A stretch of DNA of 64,000 nucleotides. Origin: Thelonectria olida (Eukaryota; Ascomycota; Sordariomycetes; Hypocreales; Nectriaceae). The stretch spans positions 186,001-250,000 of the forward strand of contig JAGPYM010000034.1 in NCBI GenBank assembly GCA_020736575.1, written 5' to 3'. The notes under the pieces were generated by a model. The model was not told where the DNA came from, made no database searches, and was given only the letters and a program-made list of their open reading frames with translations. The position numbers were made by a program, and so were the translations under genes. This document shows positions 32,446 through 43,800 of the stretch, in pieces (position 1 is the stretch's first letter; each line of letters opens with the position of its first letter).

Positions 32446-33102
32446 GGCGAGGAGGAGTGCACTTTTTGACCGCTCTAGAGATTGAGGATTGAACGGTATC
32501 TTGTATTCGTATCTTCTCCCCGTCTTGCCTTCTCGTCTGTCGATTTCCTTTTTATGGACGGCCGAAGATCGGAATCACGATCCGGTCAACTCCAGCAGAT
32601 GATTTTTTGCAAATGGCAGGGCATTCCGAGCATTGTGCACGGACCAGGCCGGCTTCTGATTCCGCCATCTTGGTGAGTGAGCTGTTATGATGATGTTGGA
32701 GTGGGTGAGGATCGATGTAGACAGTCGAGACGAGGCGGACAAAGGAGTTGAGTTGTCTCTTGAATTTATTCTATTTTTCAGCCTCAGCATATAAATACAG
32801 GAAAGTCAGTCGCTCCGATATTCCTCATTCAAAGCCCATCAACAGTTGCCGTCGCTTCCACTTGCATCATGACTTCCAAGATCCACTCAAAGCGCCGTAG
32901 TAACATGCAATCCTTCGCGGTAGCTTTCCTTCTCTGACAGCAGTGGGTCATGATTTTGTCGCTTGATCTTCAAGAAGGCGACATCTCTCTCCTTGAAATG
33001 GCCTGAATCGCCTGTATAGCAATGGAATGAACTTGGTAGAAGAAATCCCACGATCAGGCTGACTATCCATCGCGAAAGCGCTACCACGTTACCCAGGATT
33101 TC
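32446..33102. other. Intergenic region upstream of the cyclodeaminase gene (657 bp)
   Basis: Holds the leftward cyclodeaminase promoter and the 3' flank of the FAD-Rieske gene. Small open frames near 32.9-33.1 kb have no features. No RNA gene or repeat seen. Confidence 0.4.
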
Positions 33103-35048
33103 CTAATCCTTCGAGACAAGACCAGACAATGCAGGGCCCATGACACACACGCCCTCCTTGGAAAATCTACTTCCATGCACCGGACAGTCAAACGTCTTCT
33201 CCGCCGCGTTCCAACACACCACGCCCTTCATGTGCGGACACAAGGCGCTAAACTTCTTGACCCTGTTGTTCTCGTCCTTGTACACGGCTACCGGACCAGT
33301 AGTGACCTATGTGTTCGCATGGTTAGCCATAATTGCTGCAATTGATACAACGACAGTGCCTGACATACTGAGTTGAGAACCCCTCCTGTTCCAGCTCCGA
33401 GGTCTTCGATGTCTGCAATATCCGACTGTAAAAAGCGCTTGTATTGCGCATTGACTTGCACATCGTGCGACACCATTTTCGGTAGCGATTTCACGATAGA
33501 GCTGAGTCGGTTCGGCGAGTATAGTTTCGCCCACGGATTGTCGATGCCCTCAATCTCGTCGGCAATGAGACGTCCAGCCATCACGCCGTGGGTGAGGCCG
33601 TCACCCGAATCTCCGGTAATAACATAAATGTGATCGCAGCCTTGGTTCTTCCCAATGAATGACACAAAGTCGACGGGCTCGAGGATCTGTCCGCTCCACC
33701 GATAGTCGATTTGCCCTGCTTGAGGGAACCGTTGTCGCATCCACGTCTCCAGCTCTGAGAATGCTGCAGTGGTATCTTCTTGGCCGACCTTGTGATCGCA
33801 GCCGCCGAGAACCAAGTAGTCACTCTCCTCGTCGCACGCCGTCAATCGAAGGTACTTGTACTCCTCGGCCTGGTCATATACCAAGCAATCTTCGATTGAA
33901 CCTTTGGGTACACGAGCTGCAATGCAGTAGGTTCGCATAAACACCAGCTCCGCAACAAGGCTCAGCTTTTGGAGTGGGATGCAGGTCGCCTCGACTGCGT
34001 GATTTGCTTTGATGGTGTATGGCACATCGGTGGTGATGCTAACGGTCTTGTTGCCTATCCCGAGAACTTCAACGCCTTTCTCTTCGATAGATGACATGCG
34101 AGTTTGGGCATAGCAACGAAAGTTGGGCTGGTCTTTAAGCCAGTTTAGGACTCCGACGAGGTACTTTGTCGGGTGAAAAGTTGCTTGATCCTGAATGACA
34201 AGGCCTCCTCTCTGATCCAAGGAGCCACCCCAGCCACGAACAGCGAGGTTTTCCTAGGTGTCTGTTAGCATCCAATGATCCATCTATTGGTCAACCACGC
34301 TTCTCTCGAGCCCGGACAAGAAACTGACCTTATATTCGGTCTTGAGCCCCAACTTCTTCTGTATCTTCTCCTCATTACGCAAATCTCCCATCTCATTCTC
34401 GTGTTGAGGATCTTCGACTTCAAACTGGGAGATCTCGTAGGCGGGCAGTTTGCGATACTCACACTCAATTCCCAACTGTTGAGAAATCTCGCCTACCCGA
34501 TCCCTTGCCCAAGCATGGCTTTCTGCGGCAGTTTTGGCGCCATCCTCGCCATGTTTCTTTGCAATCTCGACATAGCCGTCGTCGAGTGCATTGGTCAAGT
34601 GGCCGCTGGTGCGTCCAGTCTCCCCGGATAGCACCGCGCGAGCGTCAATGAGGACGACTTCGCGACCTCGCGTGACAAGCTCATAGGCCGTAGAAATTCC
34701 CGCAATACCTGCGCCGATGATGCATATGTCGGTTTCCGTGTCCTTGGTAAGCGGTTCGAAGTTGGGTCGATTGGCGTAGGGGTCGAGGTGCACCCACACC
34801 GGGTCAGTCTCACCCGAGGTGAAGAGAGACTTCTGGACGTAGTCCCGTAAATCATCCATTGTCGAATAAGAGGCACGGACGTGACAAGGAGGCCAGATAT
34901 ATCCTTGGCGGATGCGAGGGCGAGTTTGGCGAATCGTGGAATTATAGCGTTGAGTACAGGTAATGCTCAATTGGCCACGGCCAGCGAAGCCTTTGAAACG
35001 ATTGCGAAGTGAGGTCCTCGAAAGATTTGGAGAATGTCTTGAAAGCAT
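33103..35048 (-). CDS. FAD-dependent oxidoreductase fused to a C-terminal Rieske [2Fe-2S] domain, 602 aa
   Basis: Three exons: 35048-34329, 34253-33369, 33306-33103; both introns are phase 0 (donors GTCAGT and GTATGT, acceptors CCTAG and ACATAG). The start MLSRHSPNLSRTSLRNRFKG gives an Arg/Ser-rich leader that looks mitochondrial. The DAO-type flavoprotein begins with DICIIGAGIAGISTAYEL (about residue 107), the FAD-binding Rossmann motif, then the GETGRTSGHLTNALDDGY motif of this subfamily. The last exon adds a Rieske domain with CPHMKGVVCW and FDCPVHGSRF, the four iron-sulfur ligands (C-x-H and C-x2-H). Such fusions are seen in bacterial and fungal amine or amino-acid oxidases of the PuuB type. 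The substrate is probably an amine; the cluster link to the cyclodeaminase is inference. Confidence 0.88.
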
Positions 35049-36676
35049 GGTGAGTATTATTTGCAGAGTAAGTGACTGTAGCTTATTATTTATACACAAG
35101 ATATCACGTCAAGGTGTGCCAATCGAATTACCCTGGAACGTGATGAGTCTAAGCTCCTGCTCATTGAGCGACTGAACAATTGAGAGCCCGGCGCGTCGTG
35201 GCTGGACTACATTGTAGCATTGAAGCAGAAAATGAGGCTGTAATACATTTAGATTTGCATTAATGATGTCGTCAACGACGGTTTGATGCCTCCATTCCTG
35301 AGTACCTAATCGAGGTGTTGGCGGCTCACAATACCCTCATTATAACGTCATCATTGCATCTTCAACCTGGGCCACCTACGCAATGTACTTAAAGGGGTAA
35401 CTGTCCTTTTTGCTTATGATATCGTCACTACTATTGGCCAAAACTTGCCTTGCTTTGCCGCTTACTATTATGTTTGGTGGATTTCTTTGTAAGAGGGATT
35501 TCCCAGATGTAAAACCCAACATACACATTCAGTTATAGTACATAGCTTAGCCGAATAGTTAGTGGCGCTGCTGCGCGTGTTGCCTCATTGTAAAAGAGGT
35601 GAAGCATGCAGCAGTACAATGAAAAAAAAACGATTGCCCTCAAACCGAAAAATGAACTTGACTGGAACATTAAATCTAGCGAAGGTTTCTCGTTATATAT
35701 CGTGACATGCGTTTGGTTCCTCAACCCAATTTGACTTGAACAGTTCCCTACCATATCCTCATCATTGGCTTTCAACCCACGCTTCTCAGCTCGCCTCGAT
35801 GAGTGTTCTTTAGTATCTTGGCGTCGGAGGCATCTGCAACGCAACTAATACGACATGGTCTAATCTCAGCGACCATACAGATTCCGAGAGGCTCTGACGC
35901 GAAAGAACAATTGCTTTTAATGAAGTGCTGTATGGCGGTATAGCGCCTTCACACAGACTAGTCATAGGCATCAAGGGTGTTAAGGACACCAGTTATCGTA
36001 CATTACACAGCCCCATCGGTTTCATGTCTTTCTCTCCCTATTGAGTCCTTTTTAAACACGCCCACAGGCAGTGAGTGATGTTTTTCTTCTTCTGAGTATC
36101 AATGCCAGTGACTCGAAGACAAAACTTAAGCGCACCAAATTCCATTTCGATTGCTAGAGCTGAGCTTGTGCCGCTCTAAGCTACCTAAGTTGGTACTGGG
36201 CCCGGGCTGGGGAGACCCAAGTTGAGACTTGGGCGGAGCTTATGTAGCTGCATAAGCTTGGCTGAGGTGCCTGCCGGAGCTTACATGTGCTCCATGTTAG
36301 GATCGCATGCCCCTGCAAGGGCCCAGATCTGGGATAACGCCCTGTTCAAAGAGTCGACCTTCTTGAGACCATTTTTGCGAGATCTTTGTACCCAACGCCA
36401 CCTGAGTCAAATTAATCGCCCTTCTTCCTTAATGCTAACCCGGCTCGACGGATATAATTGCAACTGGGTGTATACTCACGGCACTATATCTTACGGAATT
36501 AAAGACATTCTGGGTTATTATCTGGGCATTTAAGAATAATTGAGTATTTTATTAATTGAATACCGTATTATAAAGACTACGAAGTGAAAGATATCTCCAG
36601 CCTAACACCACCTATACACCTAGGATGCCAGTTGCGTTGTTCTCGCCGCAGGCTCCACGCTAGACATGGCGACGGC
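35049..36676. other. 1.6-kb gene-poor region with degenerate repeat sequence
   Basis: No intact gene. The stretch 36140-36600 changes from a GC-rich piece rich in CTTGGG/AGCTTA motifs to an AT-rich tail, and its CCATTTC-ATT--AGCTGAGC section resembles one at about 47010-47045. This looks like an old, mutated repeat element. The promoter of the FAD-Rieske gene lies at the left end. Confidence 0.35.
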
Positions 36677-39600
36677 TTAGCCTGATGCATTTTGCTGTGT
36701 AGAGACAGGGCCTCTGGAGGGCCCTACGTGAGCATTCAGGACAGGGTCAAAGAAGTCACCGCCTCGCTGCTGCGGATAAGGCTTGGGAGCCTGGTGCGAA
36801 GATCTGTGCAGATCTGAGTTCACACCGTGCCTCAGATGAAGCTTGACTTGCTGGGGGTCGACGGCCGTTGCCGTTCGTGTGTCGTGGGCATCGACATGTG
36901 CACCCCCGGTTCCCTCCTGAGGGAAGTGAGTTCGCTGTTCATTGCCAAACACCTCCGGTGCCATGGATATGGCGGCCTGAGCTGCAACTGCTGCTTGGTC
37001 CTTCGGCAACCTCGGTGGTATGGAACTGTGCAGGGGCTGCGAAATACTCCCCTGAGGTGCTGGTTGGCTCGATTGTCCGGCATTTCCAAGAGTTCCTGCT
37101 TGTTCTCCTTCAACGCCTGTCGTGGGCTGCTTGGATGACGAATCACCCGAAGAGGTGTGTTGCTGAGGGCCCGCTTGTACGATCTCTGACGACGCCCCGG
37201 TAACGAATGGGGCCTCCAGTCGCTGCTCAGGGGCTGAGGGAAGACTGGGCCGTGGAAGCGGATGCAGGCCCACGTTGAGAAGACTCTGAATTTGGGCGTC
37301 AGAGAGGCTTTCTGTGCCCAGGTCGATGTCTTCTAGCCAGACAGAGTTGTAGCTGAAGACTGGGTCGTTGTCACCGTTCCTCTTTTCGTTGTGGGAGCTC
37401 TTCTCTGCTTGCCCCTGGCGATCGTTGTCTTGACTGTTTCTATTGGTATCGCCCTCGCTGTCTTTGCTTCGCTCACCAAGTATCGTATTCTCATCGTTGT
37501 TGTCGGTCGTACGCATATCGCGAGCAAGCCCCTTCTCGAACTCTTGCTTCACACCGTTGCCAGTGTCTGAATCGTCACTGTCGCTATCATCCGAGATGGT
37601 GATGTATTCCTCTAGATCATCATGGGGGTCGGCTCTGAGGCGGGGATCTTCGTTCTGGAGAAATTCGGCCACGCATTTCCGGTGGACAATGTTGGTGTCG
37701 TTGGGGTCAAAGGCTTTGAAACTTGAGACAGGAACCCAATTAACATCGCTCTGCTCGGGGAACCGCCGACCGTCAAAGTAGATGACAGGGTAGTGTCTTT
37801 GACTGACCAACGGGCCGCCGTCCTCATAGCCTTGAGCCCAGCCCCGTGGGTATTGGTCTAGCTTCTTGTCGAAGAGATAGCATGGAGGAGTGAGGCGCAG
37901 CAGCGATGCCTTCCATTTAAAATGGTCAAAGCTTGCCCATGGAAGAACAAGAACGGGGTAGAGGAACCTTCGGTACCGAGTCGCATAGATCTCGCCTACG
38001 ACAGGGCTGAGGATGCACTCAGGGATGGATGTGCCGGGGTTCTCTTGGGGCCGAGTTTGCTTGCCATGGCCCTGAAGCTGCCTGTTACTCTCGGTCCCGT
38101 TTCCTGGATGCGGCTGGGTCCGCTTCCTTGAAACCCTGCTCTTCGGCGGTAATCCAAGCCCTTTACTGAAGGCGTCCCTTGCTATGTTGTTGTTCTTCTC
38201 AGCCAGAGCCGCATTGCAATTTAGGACACGAGTGCCGAGCTGTCTCACTGCCAGGGAGTGCTCTTTCGTCAGCCTGTGCGCTTTGCCATTAAGGTGCTTG
38301 GCAGCGCCATGGATAGGGTTCTTGGTCGGAAAGTGTTTGCGGTGCGTTTTACACTCGAGGATGTACCATTCCCCTGTCGTTGGGGGATACTGTGCGATGA
38401 GGTACTTGATTTGGGCATTTCCGTTCTGGAAGACCTGGTCAAAATCGACGCTTTCATTGGTCGAGGCAATCGGTACATCAGCGTGCCGTGGGCGTTTCTG
38501 TTGTTGCTGTTGATCGATTGTTGTCGCTGGAAGCCTTTTCCTCGGCGAACGGACTGCGGGGGGTTCCGATTGCAATTGATGGTTGCTCGAACTCCCAGCT
38601 GGCGACTCGTCGTTTTGCTTGCCTTGATGTTGGCTGAGAGGGTTGGCCACCTGGCCCTCCCTGTCTGAGACCTGCGAGGCGGCGGCCAAGTTGGGCTGAT
38701 GTGCCTCTTTGGCCTGCTGTATTGTCTCGTCTCCTACAATGGTTGTCCCTGAAACTAGGTTCGACACTGGGGTTAGGTTTGTTTCTGGAACTGGGTTTGT
38801 GGCTGAAGCTGGGTTCGTGTCTGTAGCTCGATTCGTCTGTGAATATTGATTCGTATGTGGATCGAAATTCGCCTCTGGGGCTGCACTTGTCCCTGGAGCT
38901 ACGTTGGTTTCTAGAGAAGGAGTCGCCTGCGAGGTTGGATTCGTCTCTAGAGGGAGACTCGTCTCTAGCAAGGGATGCGCCTCCGAGGTTGGATTTGCCC
39001 CTGTAGCCGAGTCCATCGGTGGGGCTGGATTCGTCTCCGGAGCGAGAACCTCTAGAGCTGGATGCTCCTCTGGATTCAGGTTCTCATGTGGTTGAGAAAC
39101 TTCGGCTTCCCCTGAAGATGGATTCTCTTGTGGAGTTTCCCCCTCCGTTGTAGGATCCTCTGGGGCAGGATTCAACCCTGGGCTTGGATTTGCGTCTGCG
39201 GATACATGTGTTTCGGCTATCATTTGTCCGTCTGGACCTGGATTCGCCTCTGAGACCGTATGCGGATCTGGTGCTGTGTTGGGTTCCCCTCCAGCCGTAT
39301 TCGTTTCGGCTGTGGACTCCTGGGAAATCAGAGCCAGCCGCAGCCTGTCTTGAATACAAGGGTCAGAGAGAGTGTCCCCGAAGGCGTCGAATAGGCGATA
39401 AGCAAGGCTCCTGTGCGCTGCGTCCAGCCGTTCCTGGTAGTCCTGTTCCATGGCTGTCACTGACTGCGCATATTGGATCTCGAGCTCCTTGATCTCGCCA
39501 CCAAGCTGGACGAGCGCGTCGGAGCCTCTTTGGTAGGTTTCGGGGTGAACCGTGTGTTGTCTGAGTTGCTGAAGCTCGTGCTCGAAGCGGCCTCGAATGG

Positions 39601-39724
39601 ATTGGTAGTTTTCCTTGTATACATCCTGAGGGCTTCTGATATGGCGAATCTCCTGGGTCCATTGTCCGACGCATTCCCAGAGAGTATTCACCTTGGTATT
39701 GGCTGCGTTGACAACTTCACCCAT
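36677..39724 (-). CDS. Large fungal protein of unknown function with GAAKHL-type zinc-binding segment, 1015 aa
   Basis: Single exon from ATG at 39724 (MGEVVNAANTKVNTLWECVG). Residues 1-130 are helical and probably coiled coil. Residues about 140-330 are an imperfect array of roughly nine-residue Ala/Thr/Asn/Pro/Glu repeats around ETNPAP / ETNPTS. A basic PRKRLP...KRPRH segment may be a nuclear signal. The folded core has VFQNGNAQIKYLIAQYP, then WYILECKTHRKHFPTKNPIH with GAAKHL and a later H (C-x2-H plus H-rich, a zinc-binding pattern), then a second domain starting VVGEIYATRYRRFLYPVLVL and ending near WVPVSSFKAFDP. The C-terminal 300 residues are disordered. I recognise this core in other filamentous fungi as an expanded family without known function; a chromatin or nucleic-acid role is only a guess. 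Confidence 0.75.
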   Translation of the reverse strand: MGEVVNAANTKVNTLWECVGQWTQEIRHIRSPQDVYKENYQSIRGRFEHELQQLRQHTVHPETYQRGSDALVQLGGEIKELEIQYAQSVTAMEQDYQERLDAAHRSLAYRLFDAFGDTLSDPCIQDRLRLALISQESTAETNTAGGEPNTAPDPHTVSEANPGPDGQMIAETHVSADANPSPGLNPAPEDPTTEGETPQENPSSGEAEVSQPHENLNPEEHPALEVLAPETNPAPPMDSATGANPTSEAHPLLETSLPLETNPTSQATPSLETNVAPGTSAAPEANFDPHTNQYSQTNRATDTNPASATNPVPETNLTPVSNLVSGTTIVGDETIQQAKEAHQPNLAAASQVSDREGQVANPLSQHQGKQNDESPAGSSSNHQLQSEPPAVRSPRKRLPATTIDQQQQQKRPRHADVPIASTNESVDFDQVFQNGNAQIKYLIAQYPPTTGEWYILECKTHRKHFPTKNPIHGAAKHLNGKAHRLTKEHSLAVRQLGTRVLNCNAALAEKNNNIARDAFSKGLGLPPKSRVSRKRTQPHPGNGTESNRQLQGHGKQTRPQENPGTSIPECILSPVVGEIYATRYRRFLYPVLVLPWASFDHFKWKASLLRLTPPCYLFDKKLDQYPRGWAQGYEDGGPLVSQRHYPVIYFDGRRFPEQSDVNWVPVSSFKAFDPNDTNIVHRKCVAEFLQNEDPRLRADPHDDLEEYITISDDSDSDDSDTGNGVKQEFEKGLARDMRTTDNNDENTILGERSKDSEGDTNRNSQDNDRQGQAEKSSHNEKRNGDNDPVFSYNSVWLEDIDLGTESLSDAQIQSLLNVGLHPLPRPSLPSAPEQRLEAPFVTGASSEIVQAGPQQHTSSGDSSSKQPTTGVEGEQAGTLGNAGQSSQPAPQGSISQPLHSSIPPRLPKDQAAVAAQAAISMAPEVFGNEQRTHFPQEGTGGAHVDAHDTRTATAVDPQQVKLHLRHGVNSDLHRSSHQAPKPYPQQRGGDFFDPVLNAHVGPSRGPVSTQQNASG

Positions 39725-40831
39725 TGTGGGAAGGTTTGCGAATAGAGCGATGGTGGTGTGTAGGTAGGAGAGGAAATGGAAGGGAAGGGAAAGGCAGATG
39801 GAGGGTGACCATCCATTTTTGTTATGCTGGTGTTACCCTGGTTATTTGCTTATGTTGTTGGTTGTTGCTTTTGTCGAATCCTGTCTGGTACTACAGTACC
39901 TCACCTGCGTGCGAGTGCTCCGCCCACTAGAGGTAGGGTGTGGTACCTCGCCTGTGTGCTGCCTGTTGGTTGTCTTACCTGTTGGCTGTGCAGTAGCCAA
40001 TGGCAGTCCCGGCTTAACCGCCAAGCAGGACGATCCATCAGTTGTGGCTTGCTCGGATACATTCGTTCCTTTCCTTATCTTCTCCCTGTATACGGATACA
40101 GAGTAGTGGGTTAACATTGCTGTGGTCGCAGTCATCTCTTTGCAGGCTGCCTCACATAAGATGGAAAGGCGCATATGGAATTGAAGTTATAACTACCTAC
40201 TAGGGGCCAACCTCCCAAAGCATCCGCTGCGTGACCCGTGCTATTGGGTTTCTACCCGCTCCAGAACGACCCTACCGGTTCTCGCGTGCTGGAGCCTCCT
40301 GGGAGTTTGGTTGTAGCCAATCTTAACTGTGAGACACTGTGGCTAAAGAAAAGAAAAGAAAGAATGATATGACTAACATTTGGCTTAACAGTAAGCCCAC
40401 AAATGATTGCGTAGTGCAGGGGTGTATGTTCGTTAACACATCAGTTAGAAAGGGGCCAGAGCGGAGGCAAGGGGGCTGCATTTAGGATGGATCTGCACTA
40501 TGCCTAATGGACACATTGAAGCTGTAACGTCCTGGGGCATGCCTCCCTTTGGACCCGCCAAGGCTACCTGATGCTTAAGCGAATCTGCTTAGCCATATAC
40601 GTTAAGCCAAGCACCATACAGGCAAGCGAGGAAGAGGTGGCGGGATGGCGGCGAGTGAGTTATTGTATCATTAGATAGAGGCTATATGACTACTACTCAT
40701 CAAAACGTAGACCGGAGACCGAGTTGCATGGACTCTAAGTACTTTACCCAAAAGAGGATCACAAGGGGCACATTGAGGCACTCCAAACGCTTATCCTCAT
40801 TCATTAAAGTTGTCTAACGCCCGCTAAAAAC
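39725..40831. other. 1.1-kb intergenic region
   Basis: Promoter of the 1015-residue protein gene on the left and 3' flank of the NACHT gene on the right. GCTCCAG (about 40258) and CTGGAGC (about 40289) bracket a smaller inverted pair and could form a hairpin, but nothing else supports an RNA gene. Confidence 0.35.
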
Positions 40832-43800
40832 TTAAAACTTGAAAGACTTGATGGAAATACTCTTCGCCCTTCTGATAACCTCCTTCTTCCGCTCTCTCCA
40901 GGACTTCTTCCCTTCGGACTGCCCGTCTGATGACACGCTGTTGCCGCTCTCAATCTGCGGCGTGAGAGCTGAGCTCTGACTAGGTCCCATGCTACTGCCC
41001 CCGGCGCTGCGATTCATGGAAAGGATCAAGGAATCATGATCGAGAGTAGAAGTCGAGTCTTGGTCAGCTGAGACAATGGCGGGCCTGACATTGTGCGTGT
41101 CCTCGGGCTCCACGATTGTCGGCCACAAAGGCTCAGCGTCGTCCAAGTCTTCTTCTTGTAGAGAGTCACTTCTCGGAAGAAAAGCGTCACTCTGCTCCGA
41201 TGGACGCCGCGGCTGGTTCGAAAACGCTATCGAGTCTTCAATCTGCTTCTGCTTATTCCCTGCCTCAACCATTCTAGTCGAGGGTCCAGATTCGTCGCGT
41301 CGCTTTCCAAAAGACCGCGCATCCCTTTCTAGAACGAGCGGGAACTGGCTCCCGCTCGAGTCCGCCTCCGAGGAAGCCTGCGCCAGCCGGTTCCATGTCT
41401 CGATGCCTTTGTCGAGCACGACGCGGACCGGCGCGCCAGGCGTATCTGGTAGGACGACGCCGGGCTGAACGTGAGACGACCCCAGCCAATTGGGGATGCG
41501 CGTCAATGTCACCGTTTCTCCCGACGAAGAGTCGACGGCCTTGATAGACAGAGTAGCCGTGTTGTTTGTGTTGGCTACCGTGACATCGGCTACCTTTTCG
41601 CCTCGGACGACAACCTGCTGGCTGCCTGACAGGACAGTAGGGAGGTGGGGTGTTAGAGCACCGATGATACCTACATTCGGGAGCGTCAGAGTTTGGCTGT
41701 TGTTTCCGGTTGGCGTGGCGAGAGTGCCTCCCGCGTCAGTGCCCTGATCTTCCTCTACCAAAAAGGCATCAGGCACACCAAACACTTCCGGTCGAGTCTC
41801 GCCTCTTAGGCCCATGTTTACGACGCATGACTTTCCATCCTTTGTGAAGGAGAGATAGCTGATGTCCTCGGCACCAGCGTTGATCTTTATAAAGCCGTCA
41901 TCGCTCGCTGTTGGGAGTCAGTAGCTGGCAGACACGAAAATCTGCAAACGGTGGTCCAACATACCAGCTGTGTAATCCCACAGATAGATCCCGGTGTAGC
42001 CTGCGAGGGCAATGACGGGTAGCGATGGATGGAAAGCCAGCTCGAATTCTTTCCTGTCTCGCGCCTGATAGGGCTCCTCGAAACGTCTCAGCCACTTCGC
42101 GCGTTGTGCGACAAGGAGCGGGCGCGTGGCGTTCTGCACAACGTTAAAGACGCTGACGCAGACCGGGGAGGACCGGACCTGCTCTGCAAGGCAAACATGG
42201 TCTCCGGCGTCGTTAAAGTACAGCCAGTAGAGACACACACGCTCAAACTTCTTCTGCTTGTTGAGTCGGTGATACTGGTCTAACGAGTAGCCTCCTGTCG
42301 CGTCTTTCTGTGGCAAGAGCCAGAAATCGCGGTTGAACCTGCATTCATCAAGCGGAAGGACTTCTGAGGTGTAACCCCAAGTCGAACTGTCGTCGAAGGT
42401 GGTGTAGAGCGTTCGCAAGATGATAAAGTTTCGGCCGGTTGGGTTGATGGCAAGGGGGAATTGTATGGCACCGAGGGATAAAGTCTGATAGACTTGCAGG
42501 AGGACCTCGGGAGGACTCAGGGGAATTTCCAAGGCCCCAAGCCGTGTTTGCTTGGCTACGTCGAAAGCCTCGATTCTGGCAACCCAGCCCTGGGTAAATG
42601 ACCCGTCGCGGAAAATGTCTTCTCGCCTTTGATTGTCGTTGTAACAGTCGAGAAATACTCTAGACCATGTCACATTAGCCAATGTGAGAACCAGAGCTTG
42701 CGATATGACTTACTTTGTTGGATAGACGCTGAGCACGACATCATGCTTTCCATCACTGGTAAGTCGCGAGATCCTGTTGATTGGTCCCTTGCTGAGATCC
42801 AGATTTGACGATACAGCCGTTACCAGGGGTTTAACTTCTACTGCCGGATTTCTCAGCAAGAATTTGCTTGGAAAGTATGCGCCGATTTCCTCCCAAACAC
42901 ACGATGGTGTCGTTCTTAGGTGCTCGTCCCACTCATGTACAATCTTCAGGAGACAATTGCCCAGTTCTTCTGTGTCGCTGGCCATCGGTGTGATACTGGG
43001 AAGTGGTGATTCAGAATTAGCCAGTTCCGTAGACCAATTAAGCAAAGGCTGGTACTGTAATTCATCTTCCAGAATATAGCAAACTTCAATCCAGGTCATG
43101 ATCGCTTTCGGTGCCGCGATTAACTGATTTAGCCCAGATATAAGCGACGTGTATTCCTTCGCCGTCCAGGGATTATTGGTGTCTGATAAGGTCTGCTCCA
43201 GGTGGATGGTCCAAAATGAAGCTGCGTAGGAGACCAGGGGGTATTTAGAGAGCAACTCTCTTCCGACCGTATGAAAATCTTGCTGGTCGGATACTTGTTG
43301 TTGCGGGAGTCTCTCTGTTAGATACCCAACTAGGGTCGTGGTGAGAAGTGCATTCGCCACAGAAGGGGGCGGCAGAAAACCGACACCGTTGAAGCGGGGT
43401 CCTCTGTCCCTTTCCCGTGTCTCTGCTTCGCTAAGATACTCCTTAACCGAAGCGTGGATGAATCTAAAGGGCAGATACGCCAACCCGCCCTCTCCCATGC
43501 CAGCAATTTCTTGTTCTACGAGTCCTCCACACGTTGTGATGACCGTGTCCACAAAGTCGTTCATGTCTTGTGCATCTTCGTCAATGTCCTCCGTGTCAAT
43601 AGCTAAAATGGCATCATCGAGCTCTGCAGGGCCAATATCACGGCGGATGTGCAACAGCCACATGAAGATGTTACTCGCCAGCTTCAGAGAAGGCTTGCCC
43701 GCCTCGGCTATCTGGGTGATGATCCGCTCATACATGTCTTCTAGGCCCTCCGGGACGTCGAGCTCGGATATGGCGTTTCGACGCTGCGTAGGCGTTAAGG

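Noticed and set aside
24921..35048. Secondary-metabolite cluster with PKS/NRPS core
   Set aside because: No ketosynthase, adenylation, terpene synthase or DMATS motif is present anywhere in the window.
37443..38668. Several rightward frames of over 100 codons
   Set aside because: They are antisense shadows of the 1015-residue protein, whose composition keeps the opposite strand open.
40240..40320. Possible small structured RNA around the GCTCCAG...CTGGAGC inverted pair
   Set aside because: Only seven paired bases plus a short inner pair; no promoter boxes or terminator.
41200..41230. tRNA B-box-like GGTTCGAA
   Set aside because: It lies inside the NACHT gene coding sequence with no cloverleaf; the same applies to a match at about 21845. 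No tRNA was found in the window.
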